A stretch of DNA of 55,511 nt from Anaerococcus vaginalis (lineage in GTDB: Bacteria; Bacillota; Clostridia; Tissierellales; Peptoniphilaceae), in assembly GCA_018363915.1 (NCBI GenBank), contig JAGZMY010000011.1:1-55511 (forward strand), written 5' to 3'. Both the position numbers and the translations under genes were made by a program. This document shows, piece by piece, positions 33,669 to 43,307 of the stretch (positions are counted from its first letter, which is position 1; each line of letters opens with the position of its first letter). The notes under the pieces were generated by a model. The model saw nothing but the letters and a program-made list of their open reading frames with translations. It was not told where the DNA came from and did no database searches.

Positions 33669-33988
33669 TCGATTTCGTCCTCATCAAGAGGAGAGACTTC
33701 ATTTAAATTGATATGAAAGGCTTCTTCAAATTCATCTTGAGAAATTAAATCGGATTTATTCATTGATGACATCCTAGTATTGGCAAGCATAAGATCTCTT
33801 GCATCTTCGAGCTCATCAATGAGTTTCGTATATTCATCAGGAGAAACAAGAATGCACTCAGGAGCGTTATTTTTTAATACGACCTTAGAACCGTTCATTT
33901 TGACATCATCGAAAATACGTCCAGCTAGGCCTCGATTAAATTCAGAAATGGATACAGTCTTGTTGGATAATTCTTTTACAAAATTCAT
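33665..33988 (-). CDS. Phd/YefM-family antitoxin
   Basis: 107 residues from the ATG at 33988 (AGGTGATAAGT before it); further upstream codons in frame are promoter. VSISEFNRGLAGRIFDDVK, then VLKNNAPECILVSPDEYTKL is the Phd/YefM DNA-binding half; the acidic tail would neutralise the toxin. Regulated by the palindrome at 33989-34009. Confidence 0.86.
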   Translation of the reverse strand: MNFVKELSNKTVSISEFNRGLAGRIFDDVKMNGSKVVLKNNAPECILVSPDEYTKLIDELEDARDLMLANTRMSSMNKSDLISQDEFEEAFHINLNEVSPLDEDEIE

Positions 33989-34035
33989 ACTTATCACCTC
34001 AAGATAAGTATAGCAAAAATTGATAAAAACATCAA
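33989..34035 (-). promoter_or_regulatory. Promoter and operator of the Phd/RelE pair
   Basis: Minus strand TTGATG (34030-34035), 17-base spacer, TATACT (34007-34012). A perfect 7-bp inverted repeat ACTTATC/GATAAGT (33989-34009) covers the ribosome site and transcription start region. Confidence 0.75.
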
Positions 34036-34077
34036 TAAAAATACTAATAAATATATCTCTAAAGAGGAGGTGAGATA

Positions 34078-37000
34078 TTGGCAAATAGAATAAAAGGGAT
34101 AACTGTTGAAATTGGTGGAGATACTACCAAATTACAAACTGCACTAAAACAAGTAAATACGGAGATTAAACATACCCAATCTGAACTTCGTGATGTCAAT
34201 AAACTTCTAAAACTTGATCCTGGCAACATTGAACTTATATCACAAAAACATAAACTGTTAGGTCAGACATTAGAAGAAACAAAGAATAAACTAACATCAT
34301 TAAAAGAGGCACAAAAACAAGCTGAACAGGCACTTGCAGAAGGTAAAATTTCACAAGAGCAATATGATGCCCTTAAACGTGAGATTATTGAAACAGAACA
34401 AGCCTTAAAGTCTCTAGAAAGGCAAGGTGCAACCACTAATCAAACCCTTCAAAACATAGCTATTACTGGAGAAAAATGGCAAAACACAGGGCAAAATATA
34501 GAAAACGTGGGAAGAAAAATGATGCCAGTATCTCTTGCAGTAGCAGGTCTTGGAGTAGCAGCTGTAAAGACTGCATCAGATTTTGATTCTGGCATGTCAA
34601 AGGTAAAAGCAGTATCTGGTGCAACAGGGTCCGACTTTGATGCCCTAAGGGAAAAGGCCCGTGAAATGGGAGCCAAGACCAAGTTCTCAGCATCTGAAGC
34701 GGCAGAGGCTATGAACTACATGGCCATGGCAGGTTGGAAAAGTAAAGATATGATTGGTGGTATTGAAGGAGTTATGAATCTAGCTGCAGCAAGTGGTGAG
34801 GATCTAGCTACTACTTCAGATATTGTCACAGATGCCCTTACAGCCTTTGGTCTAAAAGCAGAAGACTCGTCTCACTTTGCTGATGTTCTCGCTGCTGCAT
34901 CATCTAATGCCAATACCAATGTTTCATTAATGGGTGAAACCTTTAAATATGCTGCACCTATTGCTGGTGCCCTTGGATATTCAGTTGAAGATACTGCAGT
35001 AGCTATAGGTTTAATGGCTAACGCAGGAATAAAGGGTTCACAAGCAGGTACAGCTTTAAGGTCTGGACTAACAAGACTCGCATCACCAACTAAAGAAGTT
35101 ATTAACGGAATGTCTATGTTAGGCTTATCTATTGAAGATGTACAGGGGCTTTCACTTGATGAGACTCTAAGCACATTTAGAGTTGCCTTTGCTAACTTAG
35201 ATGGAACTCAAAAAGCACAAGCAGCATCCATGATATTTGGTAAAAATGCCATGTCTGGAATGCTGGCAATTATAAATGCCAGTGAAAAAGACTATAACAG
35301 TTTGAGTGATGCCATTTATAACGCAGATGGAACAGCAGAAAAAATGGCTGCTACTATGCAGGATAACCTGGCTGGTCAATTAAAGATTTTACAATCTGCT
35401 TTAGAAGAATTAGCCATATCCTTTGGAGAACTTTTAATGCCTGCTGTTAGAAAAGCAGTAGATATATTAACAAAACTGGTAAATGGACTTAATGCACTTC
35501 CAGGTCCAGTAAAAGGTATTATTGCAGGTATCGGTCTTTTTATAGCTGCTCTTGGACCTGTACTTATGATTGTAGGAAAACTTATCTGGTCAATAGGAAC
35601 TATTATGACTAAAGGACCTCTAATAGTAGGAGGAATAACTAAGATAGTTGGAATATTTACAGGTACACTTATACCAGCAATTACCGCAGTAGTATCAGCC
35701 ATTGGGATTGTTCCTATTGCTATTGGTGCAGTAATAGCTGGTCTTGTTCTTTTATGGAAGAAGTGCGACTGGTTTAGAGAAGGGGTCATCTCCATATGGG
35801 AAACTATTAAGGAATCAACTGTTGCCATTTGGAATGGAATAAAAGAATTCTTCGTAAACCTATGGCAAGGGATATCTGATTCATGGACAAGTACCTGGAC
35901 TGAAATCACAAGTTTTCTATCAGAATTCTGGTCTGGATTTATTGAAGGTGTTAAGACTACTTGGAAAGGCATCAAGGACTTCTTTGCCAACCTATGGAAT
36001 GGACTTTCTGAAGGATGGAATACTATCTGGACATCTATAACAACTTTTCTAACTGAATCTTGGAATACCTTTATTGAGGGAGCAAAGAGTCTATGGCAAA
36101 GTTTAGGAGAATTCTTTACGAGCCTCTGGACGGGAATTCAAACAACTTTTACCAATATATGGACAGCTATTTCAACTACAACTACAGAAGTATTTACAGC
36201 AGTTGGAGAGTTTATCAGGACTACTTGGGAAGGCATTAAGACTTTCATTTCAACAGTTCTTGATGCAATCAAAGTAAAAGTAGAGACTATTTGGAATGGA
36301 CTAAAAGAGTTTTTAACAACAGTCATTACTGCCATTGGGGAATTTATTTCTACATCCTGGACAAACATAAAAACTACAATTGAGACTATCTTGACTTCTA
36401 TTAAGACAGTTCTCGAATCAATCTGGAACGGAATAAAGACCTTTATATCATCAACAATGAATAATATTAAGAACTTAGTTTCATCTGCTTGGAATTCTAT
36501 AAAGTCGACTATTTCCTCTGCAGTGAATACTGCAAAGTCAGCAGTATCGTCTGCATTTAATTCTATGAGATCAAGTATTTCATCGACTATGTCGAATATT
36601 CAGTCCACTATTAGAAATGGATTTAATAATGCAGTTAATCATATTAAGAATTTGGCATCTCAAGCTTATACATGGGGAGCAGATATGATTAACGGAATTG
36701 CAAGAGGGATTAGAAGTGCGATTAGCAATGTGACATCGGCTGTATCTAATGTAGCATCATCTATTAGGTCTTACCTACACTTTTCAGTACCAGATGTTGG
36801 CCCACTTACCGACTATGAATCTTGGATGCCAGATTTTATGGAAGGCTTATCTAAGGGAATAGAAAAGAGTAGGAGATTAGTTCAATCTTCAATGGAAAAT
36901 GTCGCAAGTGATATGGTTTTAAGCCCAAATATATCAGCTGTTGGTATGGCTGGATATGATAAAGAATCTGCTGTAAATGGAATTGATATAGGAAGACAAA

Positions 37001-37143
37001 TATCTGATGCACTTGCAAACATCAATTTAAAATCTGAAAATACTGGAGACATAGTCATACCGGTTTATCTTGGTGGAACTCTCCTTGATGAAGTTATTGT
37101 CAATGCATCTATGCGTAAGAATTTAAGGAGTGGAGGTAGATAA
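34078..37143 (+). CDS. Tape measure protein
   Basis: 1021 residues from a TTG after GAGGAGGTGAGATA. N-terminal coiled coil (TALKQVNTEIKHTQSELRDV), a TP901-type core domain (about 170-400), hydrophobic helices near 470-580, then repeated blocks of W-x-x-I/L with regular spacing (IWETIKE, LWQGIS, IWTSITT, SLWQSLGEF) up to residue ~860 and further coiled coils. The length fixes the tail length. TA genes in antisense precede it. It is the longest gene of the phage, as usual. Confidence 0.93.
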   Translation: MANRIKGITVEIGGDTTKLQTALKQVNTEIKHTQSELRDVNKLLKLDPGNIELISQKHKLLGQTLEETKNKLTSLKEAQKQAEQALAEGKISQEQYDALKREIIETEQALKSLERQGATTNQTLQNIAITGEKWQNTGQNIENVGRKMMPVSLAVAGLGVAAVKTASDFDSGMSKVKAVSGATGSDFDALREKAREMGAKTKFSASEAAEAMNYMAMAGWKSKDMIGGIEGVMNLAAASGEDLATTSDIVTDALTAFGLKAEDSSHFADVLAAASSNANTNVSLMGETFKYAAPIAGALGYSVEDTAVAIGLMANAGIKGSQAGTALRSGLTRLASPTKEVINGMSMLGLSIEDVQGLSLDETLSTFRVAFANLDGTQKAQAASMIFGKNAMSGMLAIINASEKDYNSLSDAIYNADGTAEKMAATMQDNLAGQLKILQSALEELAISFGELLMPAVRKAVDILTKLVNGLNALPGPVKGIIAGIGLFIAALGPVLMIVGKLIWSIGTIMTKGPLIVGGITKIVGIFTGTLIPAITAVVSAIGIVPIAIGAVIAGLVLLWKKCDWFREGVISIWETIKESTVAIWNGIKEFFVNLWQGISDSWTSTWTEITSFLSEFWSGFIEGVKTTWKGIKDFFANLWNGLSEGWNTIWTSITTFLTESWNTFIEGAKSLWQSLGEFFTSLWTGIQTTFTNIWTAISTTTTEVFTAVGEFIRTTWEGIKTFISTVLDAIKVKVETIWNGLKEFLTTVITAIGEFISTSWTNIKTTIETILTSIKTVLESIWNGIKTFISSTMNNIKNLVSSAWNSIKSTISSAVNTAKSAVSSAFNSMRSSISSTMSNIQSTIRNGFNNAVNHIKNLASQAYTWGADMINGIARGIRSAISNVTSAVSNVASSIRSYLHFSVPDVGPLTDYESWMPDFMEGLSKGIEKSRRLVQSSMENVASDMVLSPNISAVGMAGYDKESAVNGIDIGRQISDALANINLKSENTGDIVIPVYLGGTLLDEVIVNASMRKNLRSGGR

Positions 37144-37246
37144 TGACCTAACCCAAAATCTGTGATTTTGTTGGTAGGTCAGATGCAGTCTCACCCCATG
37201 AACAAGGAGCAAAGCGACGCAGTGAATGGAGGTGTAGTCGTATAAA
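37142..37246 (+). other. Structured spacer after the tape measure gene
   Basis: A strong hairpin directly follows the tape measure stop: TGACCTA/TAGGTCA with CAAAATC/GATTTTG inside. It continues into an unusually GC-richer stretch (CATGAACAAGGAGCAAAGCG, ACGCAGTG) unlike its neighbours. No coding function found. It may limit ribosome or polymerase flow, or be a recombination scar. Confidence 0.45.
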
Positions 37247-37609
37247 TTGAAACATCAATCATATTTAATTATTGAAGGAGTCGACCTACCTCTACCAAAT
37301 TCTTATGATTTGGAGTTTAGAGATATTGAGGCAGATACTGGAGGAGAAACAGAGGCAGGTACTATTCAAAGGGATATTGTTAGAAACAAAGTGGCAAGTA
37401 TTTCTGTAGGTTTTTCATGTAGTCCTAAGCTTGTGAAGATATTGAGTGGTCTTGCTAACAAGTCTAATCTTAAAGTTAAATACTTAGATACAGAAACACT
37501 AGAACTAAAAGAGACACAAATGTATATAGACAAGTTTCAAGTCAAATTAATAAAAGATACTTCTTATAAAGGATTGTGGGAAGTATCTTTTTCTTTGGAG
37601 GAATACTAA
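37247..37609 (+). CDS. DUF6711 distal tail protein
   Basis: 120 residues from a TTG start with GGAGGTG 12 bases upstream (wide spacing). KHQSYLIIEGVDLPLPNSY, RDIVRNKVASISVGF and the ending GLWEVSFSLEEY match small tail proteins (DUF6711 type) encoded between the tape measure and the baseplate genes. Its TAA overlaps the next ATG. Confidence 0.75.
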   Translation: MKHQSYLIIEGVDLPLPNSYDLEFRDIEADTGGETEAGTIQRDIVRNKVASISVGFSCSPKLVKILSGLANKSNLKVKYLDTETLELKETQMYIDKFQVKLIKDTSYKGLWEVSFSLEEY

Positions 37610-39474
37610 TGTATCCAACAAGTGAAGAATATAAAACAGCAATAAAAAAGAACTCTCGTAAATTTTACTGGACGGGAAATATCATCTTAAAAGATGAAAC
37701 AATCATTCCCTTTACCAATAAAGATATTCTTAAAGGGTCTGGATACATTCATCGTTCATGCTCTGGATCTTCTGAACTTGAGATAGGTACAGTTTATGCT
37801 GGAGAGTTTGGAATCAGTCTTTTTTCAGATATAGATAGGTATTCTTTAGAGGATTCCAAATTAGAACTTTTTTACCATCAAGAATTAGAGAATAAAAAGA
37901 TAGAAACCATACCAATGGGAATCTTTGATGTCACTGAGGCAAATAGGTCTAAGAAGATTTTAGAACTAAAAGGCTATGACTATATGCTTAGGTTTGATAA
38001 GAATTTTCCAGTTACAGATACCTTTGGTACAGCTTTTGAATTACTAAGTTTTTCATGTGAGAAGTGCAAGGTAGAACTGGGTATGACAGAAGATGACGTG
38101 AAAGCTTTTGTTAATGGTGAGGAAGTTTTGGCGATTTATCAAGACCATGATATAGAAACTTACAGGGACTTTATTCACTATATAGCATCGACTCTTGGTG
38201 CTTTTGCTGGGGTTTCTCGTGATGGTAAGTTGGTTTTAAAGAAGTATGCAGAAAGCATATCAACTGAAATTAAAACAAGAGAAAGATTTTCTTCATCAAT
38301 ATCAGATTTTAAGACAAGATATACAGCCATCAACTCAACAAATGCAAAGACTAAAATAGCTGAATACTATTTTTTAGAAAATGATGATGGATTAACTATG
38401 AACCTTGGAATAAATCCTTTAATGCAATTAGGACTTCCAGAAAAAAGAAAAAGAATGTGTGAGGCTCTTCTTACTGAAATTTGTAAGATTCACCACACAC
38501 CCTTTGATATGGTAACTATAGGAAACCCAAGTCTTGATGTAGGAGATAGGATAGCTATTTCTTACGAAGAAGAAAAGATAGAAGGCCTTATCACTGACAT
38601 AGAATATAAAATAAATAGCAAGCATAGAATTCTTGGTGTAGGTAAAAATCCATATTTATCTAAAGCTAAGAGTAAGAATGATAAAAATATAGTAGGACTG
38701 TTAAATCAAATTGAATCTGAAAAATTAGTAGTTCATGCCTACTCAAACTATTCTGCTTTTAATCTTTCTACAACAGATACACCAATAATTCGTATAGAAT
38801 TTGCCTCCAATAAAGAAACGGAGGCAATTTTTAATGCATCTATCTTGTTAAATATAATTTGTGATACTGAAGAAAAAACTAGAAATATATCCAGAAAGGT
38901 CAAGAAACAAGTAGAGGTTTTAAATGAAGAGGGAAAATCCTATGATCCTCCAAAGTTTGAAGAAAAAGAAGAAGTAGAGGAATTAAACTTTATTGAAAAC
39001 ATAGAAATACCAACAAGGCTTGTTATTACTTATGTTTTTAATGATACGAAAATAGAGCATCACATTCCAAAGGAAACCTACCTAAGCGGTGACCACATTC
39101 TAAATCTATTTTATCCGTTAACTAAACTTCAGGAAAAGACGATGAACAACTTCTCAGTGCTTATTAGACTTGAATCAGGACAAGCAATGATAGGAAAAGA
39201 TAATGCTATCGCAGCTATATCTGGTCAATCTCTAGGTTCTACAGAGGCTTGGGATGGAAAGATTAAGATAGATGAATCTTGGAAGAGAATAGAATTTAGT
39301 CATTCATTCTTGCTTAGGAAACTGAAAGCTGAATACAAAGTAGAAAGACAAGTCCCAAGACCACTAGTATTTAATGAAAAGGTAGGAAGATTTAAATATC
39401 AAGGATTAATGCTTGGAAAATATAAAGAAGAAATAACTACAGAATTTAAAGATAAGGAGGAAGGAAATGCTTAA
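37609..39474 (+). CDS. Tail/baseplate protein (DUF5048-like)
   Basis: 621 residues from the ATG in TAATG. The N-terminal part SEEYKTAIKKNSRKFYWTGN, SGYIHRSCSGSSELEIGTVY, AGEFGISLF resembles DUF5048-type siphophage tail proteins that connect the tail tip to host recognition. A later part (residues ~370-620) is rich in beta structure and may bind the cell surface. Overlaps the next gene by 8 bases. Confidence 0.75.
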   Translation: MYPTSEEYKTAIKKNSRKFYWTGNIILKDETIIPFTNKDILKGSGYIHRSCSGSSELEIGTVYAGEFGISLFSDIDRYSLEDSKLELFYHQELENKKIETIPMGIFDVTEANRSKKILELKGYDYMLRFDKNFPVTDTFGTAFELLSFSCEKCKVELGMTEDDVKAFVNGEEVLAIYQDHDIETYRDFIHYIASTLGAFAGVSRDGKLVLKKYAESISTEIKTRERFSSSISDFKTRYTAINSTNAKTKIAEYYFLENDDGLTMNLGINPLMQLGLPEKRKRMCEALLTEICKIHHTPFDMVTIGNPSLDVGDRIAISYEEEKIEGLITDIEYKINSKHRILGVGKNPYLSKAKSKNDKNIVGLLNQIESEKLVVHAYSNYSAFNLSTTDTPIIRIEFASNKETEAIFNASILLNIICDTEEKTRNISRKVKKQVEVLNEEGKSYDPPKFEEKEEVEELNFIENIEIPTRLVITYVFNDTKIEHHIPKETYLSGDHILNLFYPLTKLQEKTMNNFSVLIRLESGQAMIGKDNAIAAISGQSLGSTEAWDGKIKIDESWKRIEFSHSFLLRKLKAEYKVERQVPRPLVFNEKVGRFKYQGLMLGKYKEEITTEFKDKEEGNA

Positions 39475-40843
39475 GGGTAAATCAGTCATTGAACTAACTG
39501 ATGTGAGGACAAATAGGAAGGAGATATATGAAGATGAAAACTTAATAACGAACGCAGTCCCAGATTTATTAAGACTGAATCCATCAGGGCTTATGTATCC
39601 GATATTTAAAACCAATGCAGAGGAATACAAGGAAGAAATATTTCCAATATCAAATAAGTGTTATGGGGGTATTTTATTATTTGAAGCTCCTCTCGATGAA
39701 GATTCAAATAAATATATAGCACCTGCAAATAATAAGATAATTGGATATGCATCGAATGATGTTAATTCAACAGATGCACCAAAAAGAGGCTCTGCCAATT
39801 TAACTGAATCTACTCCTATAGAAAACGGATATAAATTTGTTTGGGATTTTTCTACATCGCAAGCCAATGGAAGAATATCTGCTCTTGCACTAACTCATTA
39901 TAAAGGGGGGAGATATTTTTATGGAGATGCTTATGGTAGGCAGTCTTGCTTAAGGTTAAATTACACCTATACATCCATAGATAATGAAATTTTGAAAGTT
40001 TACGTAGGTATGGTAGAAGCTGATGCTGTTCACAATACAATTACTTCTGTTTGGCCATTGGAAAACAAAACATTAGAAATATTAAAAATGCAAGAACCAT
40101 TAACCAGTCTTGGATTAAATGATCCAATCTTTAAAAATGCTCCTCAAAATATAGAAAAGACGACAATCTCTATAGAGGACTTTTATAAAAATATCGGAAC
40201 GTATGACTGGTATGAATCAGGTTTTTTTGATGGTAAAGATGGCTATTACTATGGCTTCATAAGAAATCTTGAAAACAATTATACTGACTTAAACAGGATA
40301 AAGATAAAAAAGGATGATTGTAGCTATAAGATAGATCATTGGAAATTAAATAATATTAGACTCTATAGAATTGGATCATACCCATCAAGTTCTGATAGTG
40401 CCTATAAAAATGGTTATAGCTTGCTAAAGAATGGATATCTATATGTCCCTAATAATGACTGTAATAAAATCTATAAAATTAATGCAAATAATCCAGTTGA
40501 TGTTTCAGAAATAGCTGTTGATTTTGAAATGAAATACACATCTGGAGAAAGTACGAGTTTAGGAATTTATGAATGGGGTGACTATATACTGGGATATAAA
40601 TTTGTGATTGATGGAGACGATAATATCATTCAAACGAGCAATGCAACTTTTTATGACATGATGACTCCATCTATTGAATTGGGACCGTTTAGAGTAGGAT
40701 ATGGGGCTTTTAGAGGAAATCTCTATAAAAATTTATATTTGCACACTCCATACCTTGGAACAATTAATAACTTATCAAGCCCAATATTAAAAACGGCAGA
40801 TAAGACAATGAAAATAACTTATACATTAACAGAGGAGGAATAA
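39467..40843 (+). CDS. Tail tip / receptor-binding-like protein
   Basis: 458 residues. It starts KGKSVIELTDVRTNRKEIYE and continues with repetitive beta-rich sequence and many Tyr/Asn/Gly (DWYESGFFDGKDGYYYGFI, YKNGYSLLKNGYLYVPNN). It is the last structural gene before holin and endolysin, where receptor-binding proteins usually lie. No enzymatic motif seen. Role inferred from place and composition. Confidence 0.65.
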   Translation: MLKGKSVIELTDVRTNRKEIYEDENLITNAVPDLLRLNPSGLMYPIFKTNAEEYKEEIFPISNKCYGGILLFEAPLDEDSNKYIAPANNKIIGYASNDVNSTDAPKRGSANLTESTPIENGYKFVWDFSTSQANGRISALALTHYKGGRYFYGDAYGRQSCLRLNYTYTSIDNEILKVYVGMVEADAVHNTITSVWPLENKTLEILKMQEPLTSLGLNDPIFKNAPQNIEKTTISIEDFYKNIGTYDWYESGFFDGKDGYYYGFIRNLENNYTDLNRIKIKKDDCSYKIDHWKLNNIRLYRIGSYPSSSDSAYKNGYSLLKNGYLYVPNNDCNKIYKINANNPVDVSEIAVDFEMKYTSGESTSLGIYEWGDYILGYKFVIDGDDNIIQTSNATFYDMMTPSIELGPFRVGYGAFRGNLYKNLYLHTPYLGTINNLSSPILKTADKTMKITYTLTEEE

Positions 40844-40844
40844 A

Positions 40845-41246
40845 ATGAACAAATTCTTTGAAATACTAAAAGTATGCTTTACAGCTATCGGAGGATGGTT
40901 GGGATTTTATCTTGGAAGTGTAGATGCTTTTATCTACACACTACTTGCTTTTGTAATAGCTGACTATTTAACAGGAGTTTTGAGAGCAGGGGTTGAAAGA
41001 AAGCTATCCTCATCCATAGGATTTAAAGGGATAGCTAAAAAGATTATGATTTTTATAGTTGTAGGTATCGCAAACCTATGTGATGTAGATTTAATTAAAG
41101 GTGATGGAACAATGATAAGAACAGCCATCATCTTTTTTTATATAGCAAATGAAGGGCTTTCTATCTTGGAAAACTCTGTAGCACTAGGCTTGCCAGTACC
41201 AGAAAAGTTAAAGACATTATTAGAACAATTCAAGGAGGAGAAATAA
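40845..41246 (+). CDS. Phage holin (Phage_holin_4 family)
   Basis: 133 residues with three or more membrane segments (AIGGWLGFYLGSVDAFIYTL, IMIFIVVGIANLCDV, TAIIFFYIANEGLSILENS) and the family signature LLAFVIADYLTGVLRA, close to the TcdE/Cph1 holins. It permeabilises the membrane to let the endolysin out. Ends one base before the endolysin ATG. Confidence 0.92.
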   Translation: MNKFFEILKVCFTAIGGWLGFYLGSVDAFIYTLLAFVIADYLTGVLRAGVERKLSSSIGFKGIAKKIMIFIVVGIANLCDVDLIKGDGTMIRTAIIFFYIANEGLSILENSVALGLPVPEKLKTLLEQFKEEK

Positions 41247-42056
41247 ATGAGTAATAGTCCATTAGTACAAGCAACCATTCTCTCACCGAACCATAGTGGA
41301 AGAAGGAATCAAAAGATAACGAAAATAGCTATTCACCACGCAGCTGGAGTTATAAATGGTAGAAATCTTGCTGGAGTATTTGTGCCAAGGTCAAGACGTG
41401 CATCAGCTAACTATAACTTAGGATCCGATGGAGTCATTGTTTTAGGAGTTGATGAATCTAACAGAGCGTGGACAACCTCATCTTCCTGGTGTGACAATAG
41501 AGCAGTAACAATTGAAGTAGGAAACTCTACGAGGGGACCTCAGTGGTTAGTTTCTGATTATGTTTTAAATAGACTAATTGATTTAGTAACAGACATCTGT
41601 AGGAGAAATGGAATCTATCCTTGTACCTATACAGGAGGCAAGGATGGCGTTCTTCAAAAACACGAATGGTATAAAAACACTAACTGTCCAGGACCATATC
41701 TTGGCAGCAAATTTTCATATATAGCAAGTGAAGTTAATAAAAGACTAAGAGGAAATAATACTGTTAGTAAACCAACAAGTGGACTATATAGAGTTAGAAA
41801 ATCTTTGTCTGATTCTAAAAGTCAGAAAGGGGCATTCAAGAATTTAGAGAATGCTAAAAGATGTGCAGATAGATTCGGGTTAAAAGTATTCGATGCAAAT
41901 GGCAAGATAGTATATCCAGTTGGAAAGACAATCGACCAATTAGCAAAAGAAGTTATAAGTGGAAAATGGGGGAATGGAGAAGAAAGAAAAAGAAGATTAA
42001 CTCAAGCTGGATATGATTATTATGTTATTCAAAAAAGAGTAAATGAATTAATTTAA
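41247..42056 (+). CDS. Endolysin: N-acetylmuramoyl-L-alanine amidase with Cpl-7 domain
   Basis: 269 residues. The amidase_2 domain (residues ~15-165) has KIAIHHAAGVIN, VTIEVGNST and HEWYKNTNCPGPYL with zinc ligands H28, H~136 and C~143. It is followed by a SPOR-like segment (GLYRVRKSLSDSKSQKGAFK) and a C-terminal CW_7/Cpl-7 cell-wall domain (ISGKWGNGEERKRRLTQAGY). It cleaves peptidoglycan at lysis. It ends with a terminator, closing the structural operon. Confidence 0.92.
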   Translation: MSNSPLVQATILSPNHSGRRNQKITKIAIHHAAGVINGRNLAGVFVPRSRRASANYNLGSDGVIVLGVDESNRAWTTSSSWCDNRAVTIEVGNSTRGPQWLVSDYVLNRLIDLVTDICRRNGIYPCTYTGGKDGVLQKHEWYKNTNCPGPYLGSKFSYIASEVNKRLRGNNTVSKPTSGLYRVRKSLSDSKSQKGAFKNLENAKRCADRFGLKVFDANGKIVYPVGKTIDQLAKEVISGKWGNGEERKRRLTQAGYDYYVIQKRVNELI

Positions 42057-42066
42057 TACAATAATT

Positions 42067-42116
42067 AAAGCCTGATAGATTTCTAATTTAGAAGTTTATC
42101 AGGCTTTTGCTTTTTT
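42067..42116 (+). terminator. Late operon terminator
   Basis: AAAGCCTGATA pairs with TTATCAGGCTTT around a TTCTAATTTAGAAG loop (itself paired), followed by GCTTTTTT. Confidence 0.85.
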
Positions 42117-42494
42117 AAAAATGATAAAACTCTATTTTCGATCAGTGTATTGAAATTAATTATCTACTGAGTCAAAATAAAACTGATGGTAGCGTCGGAA
42201 TTATTTACTGACAGGAGATAAAGTTTTGAATGATAAAAAATTGAAAGTAGGAGAAAAAAGCAAGTTAGTCGCATAAACTATTAAAAGTGTTGCCTCAAAA
42301 AATGTAAGCATATGAGGCTTGTTTGCTATGAATATTTTTAAGTTTTGTGACTTAAAAATTTTTTAAAAAATTTTAAAAAATAACTATTGACTTCCTTAAT
42401 TGGTCTACAAAAGAATGATTAGCTAGCAAACATTAAGCAGGTTTTAAATCTAAAATTATTAAGTCATAAAAATTATGAGTTTGCAATATTGAAC
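42117..42494. other. Gene-free junction between lysis module and cargo
   Basis: About 380 bases without a convincing gene, very AT-rich. A GCCTCA/TGAGGC hairpin lies at 42293-42318. No insertion-sequence end or direct repeat flanking the cargo was found by eye. It is probably the left edge of the inserted transporter block. Confidence 0.5.
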
Positions 42495-42538
42495 TTGACA
42501 AAAAATAAAAATAAAGGTAAACTGATAACAGTGCTATC
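42495..42538 (+). promoter_or_regulatory. tetR promoter with operator
   Basis: TTGACA (42495-42500), 17-base spacer, TAAACT (42518-42523), directly followed by GATAACAGTGCTATC (42524-42538), which shares its left half with the large palindrome at 43208. TetR probably regulates itself here. Confidence 0.65.
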
Positions 42539-42564
42539 AAGTCGAAAAAAGGGGGTGAATTTTT

Positions 42565-43185
42565 GTGGTTAGAAATAATTATGATGAGACCCATGAAAAA
42601 ATACTAGAATGTGGAAAAAGACATTTTCTTAAGTATGGGTTTGAGAAATCTAGTTTGAGAGATATATGTAAAGATGCGTGTGTGACCACAGGGGCTTTTT
42701 ACCGTCATTTTGATAACAAAAATGAATTGTTTGAGGCGATTGTTTCACCGGTTGCAGATAAAATATTTTCAAATTTTTTCGATTATGAGAAAGAATCAAT
42801 CGATAGTATTAAGACGAAACATAATGAAAAGGTCTCTCAGGTTCATGTTGATGGAACAATTGAAACTGCCTTGTTTTTATTTGATAACAAAGAAATATAC
42901 TCGTTGATAATTAATGGATCATATGGAACATCTTATGAAAATTTTCTTGAAAAATTGACAAAAATGGAGGATGATACAAGGATTAAAATGCAAGAAATTT
43001 CTTTGGAAGCGGGTATTTCTTCAGAAAGGATTAGTGATAAAGGATTTCATATTATTAATCATGCTCATTTTTTGGCATTGACTGAGGCTGTATTGCATTC
43101 AGAAAGTAAGGAAGAACTGTTAGAAAACGCAAGACTTGTTTCTTGTTTTTTTTCAGAAGGTTGGAAAAAAGTTCGAGGGTATTAG
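42565..43185 (+). CDS. TetR/AcrR-family regulator of the transport cargo
   Basis: 206 residues from a GTG after AAAGGGGG. The N-terminal helix-turn-helix (GKRHFLKYGFEKSSLRDICK, VTTGAFYRHFDNKNELFEAI) is the TetR signature; the C-terminal ~140 residues would bind a ligand. It precedes the five transport genes. Matching GATAACAGTG-type operators lie at 42524 and 43208, so it most likely represses both itself and the transport operon. Confidence 0.9.
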   Translation: MVRNNYDETHEKILECGKRHFLKYGFEKSSLRDICKDACVTTGAFYRHFDNKNELFEAIVSPVADKIFSNFFDYEKESIDSIKTKHNEKVSQVHVDGTIETALFLFDNKEIYSLIINGSYGTSYENFLEKLTKMEDDTRIKMQEISLEAGISSERISDKGFHIINHAHFLALTEAVLHSESKEELLENARLVSCFFSEGWKKVRGY

Positions 43186-43207
43186 GAGGGGTATTTTTTA
43201 GACAAAA

Positions 43208-43235
43208 GATAACAGTGTTAGCATACACTGTTATC
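43208..43235. promoter_or_regulatory. TetR operator before the transport operon
   Basis: Perfect palindrome GATAACAGTGT-N6-ACACTGTTATC, 28 bp, between tetR and the S-component gene. The left half recurs in the tetR promoter. Confidence 0.75.
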
Positions 43236-43307
43236 ATAGCTCTGTTTGCTCTGTTGAGTAAACTTGGATTTCATATTCAATCTATAAAATTTAGGAGGAT
43301 ATAAAAA

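Noticed and set aside
35376..35990. 204-codon minus-strand frame within the tape measure gene
   Set aside because: Shadow of the repetitive coding sequence; composition rich in Pro/Ile/Ser with no start signal.
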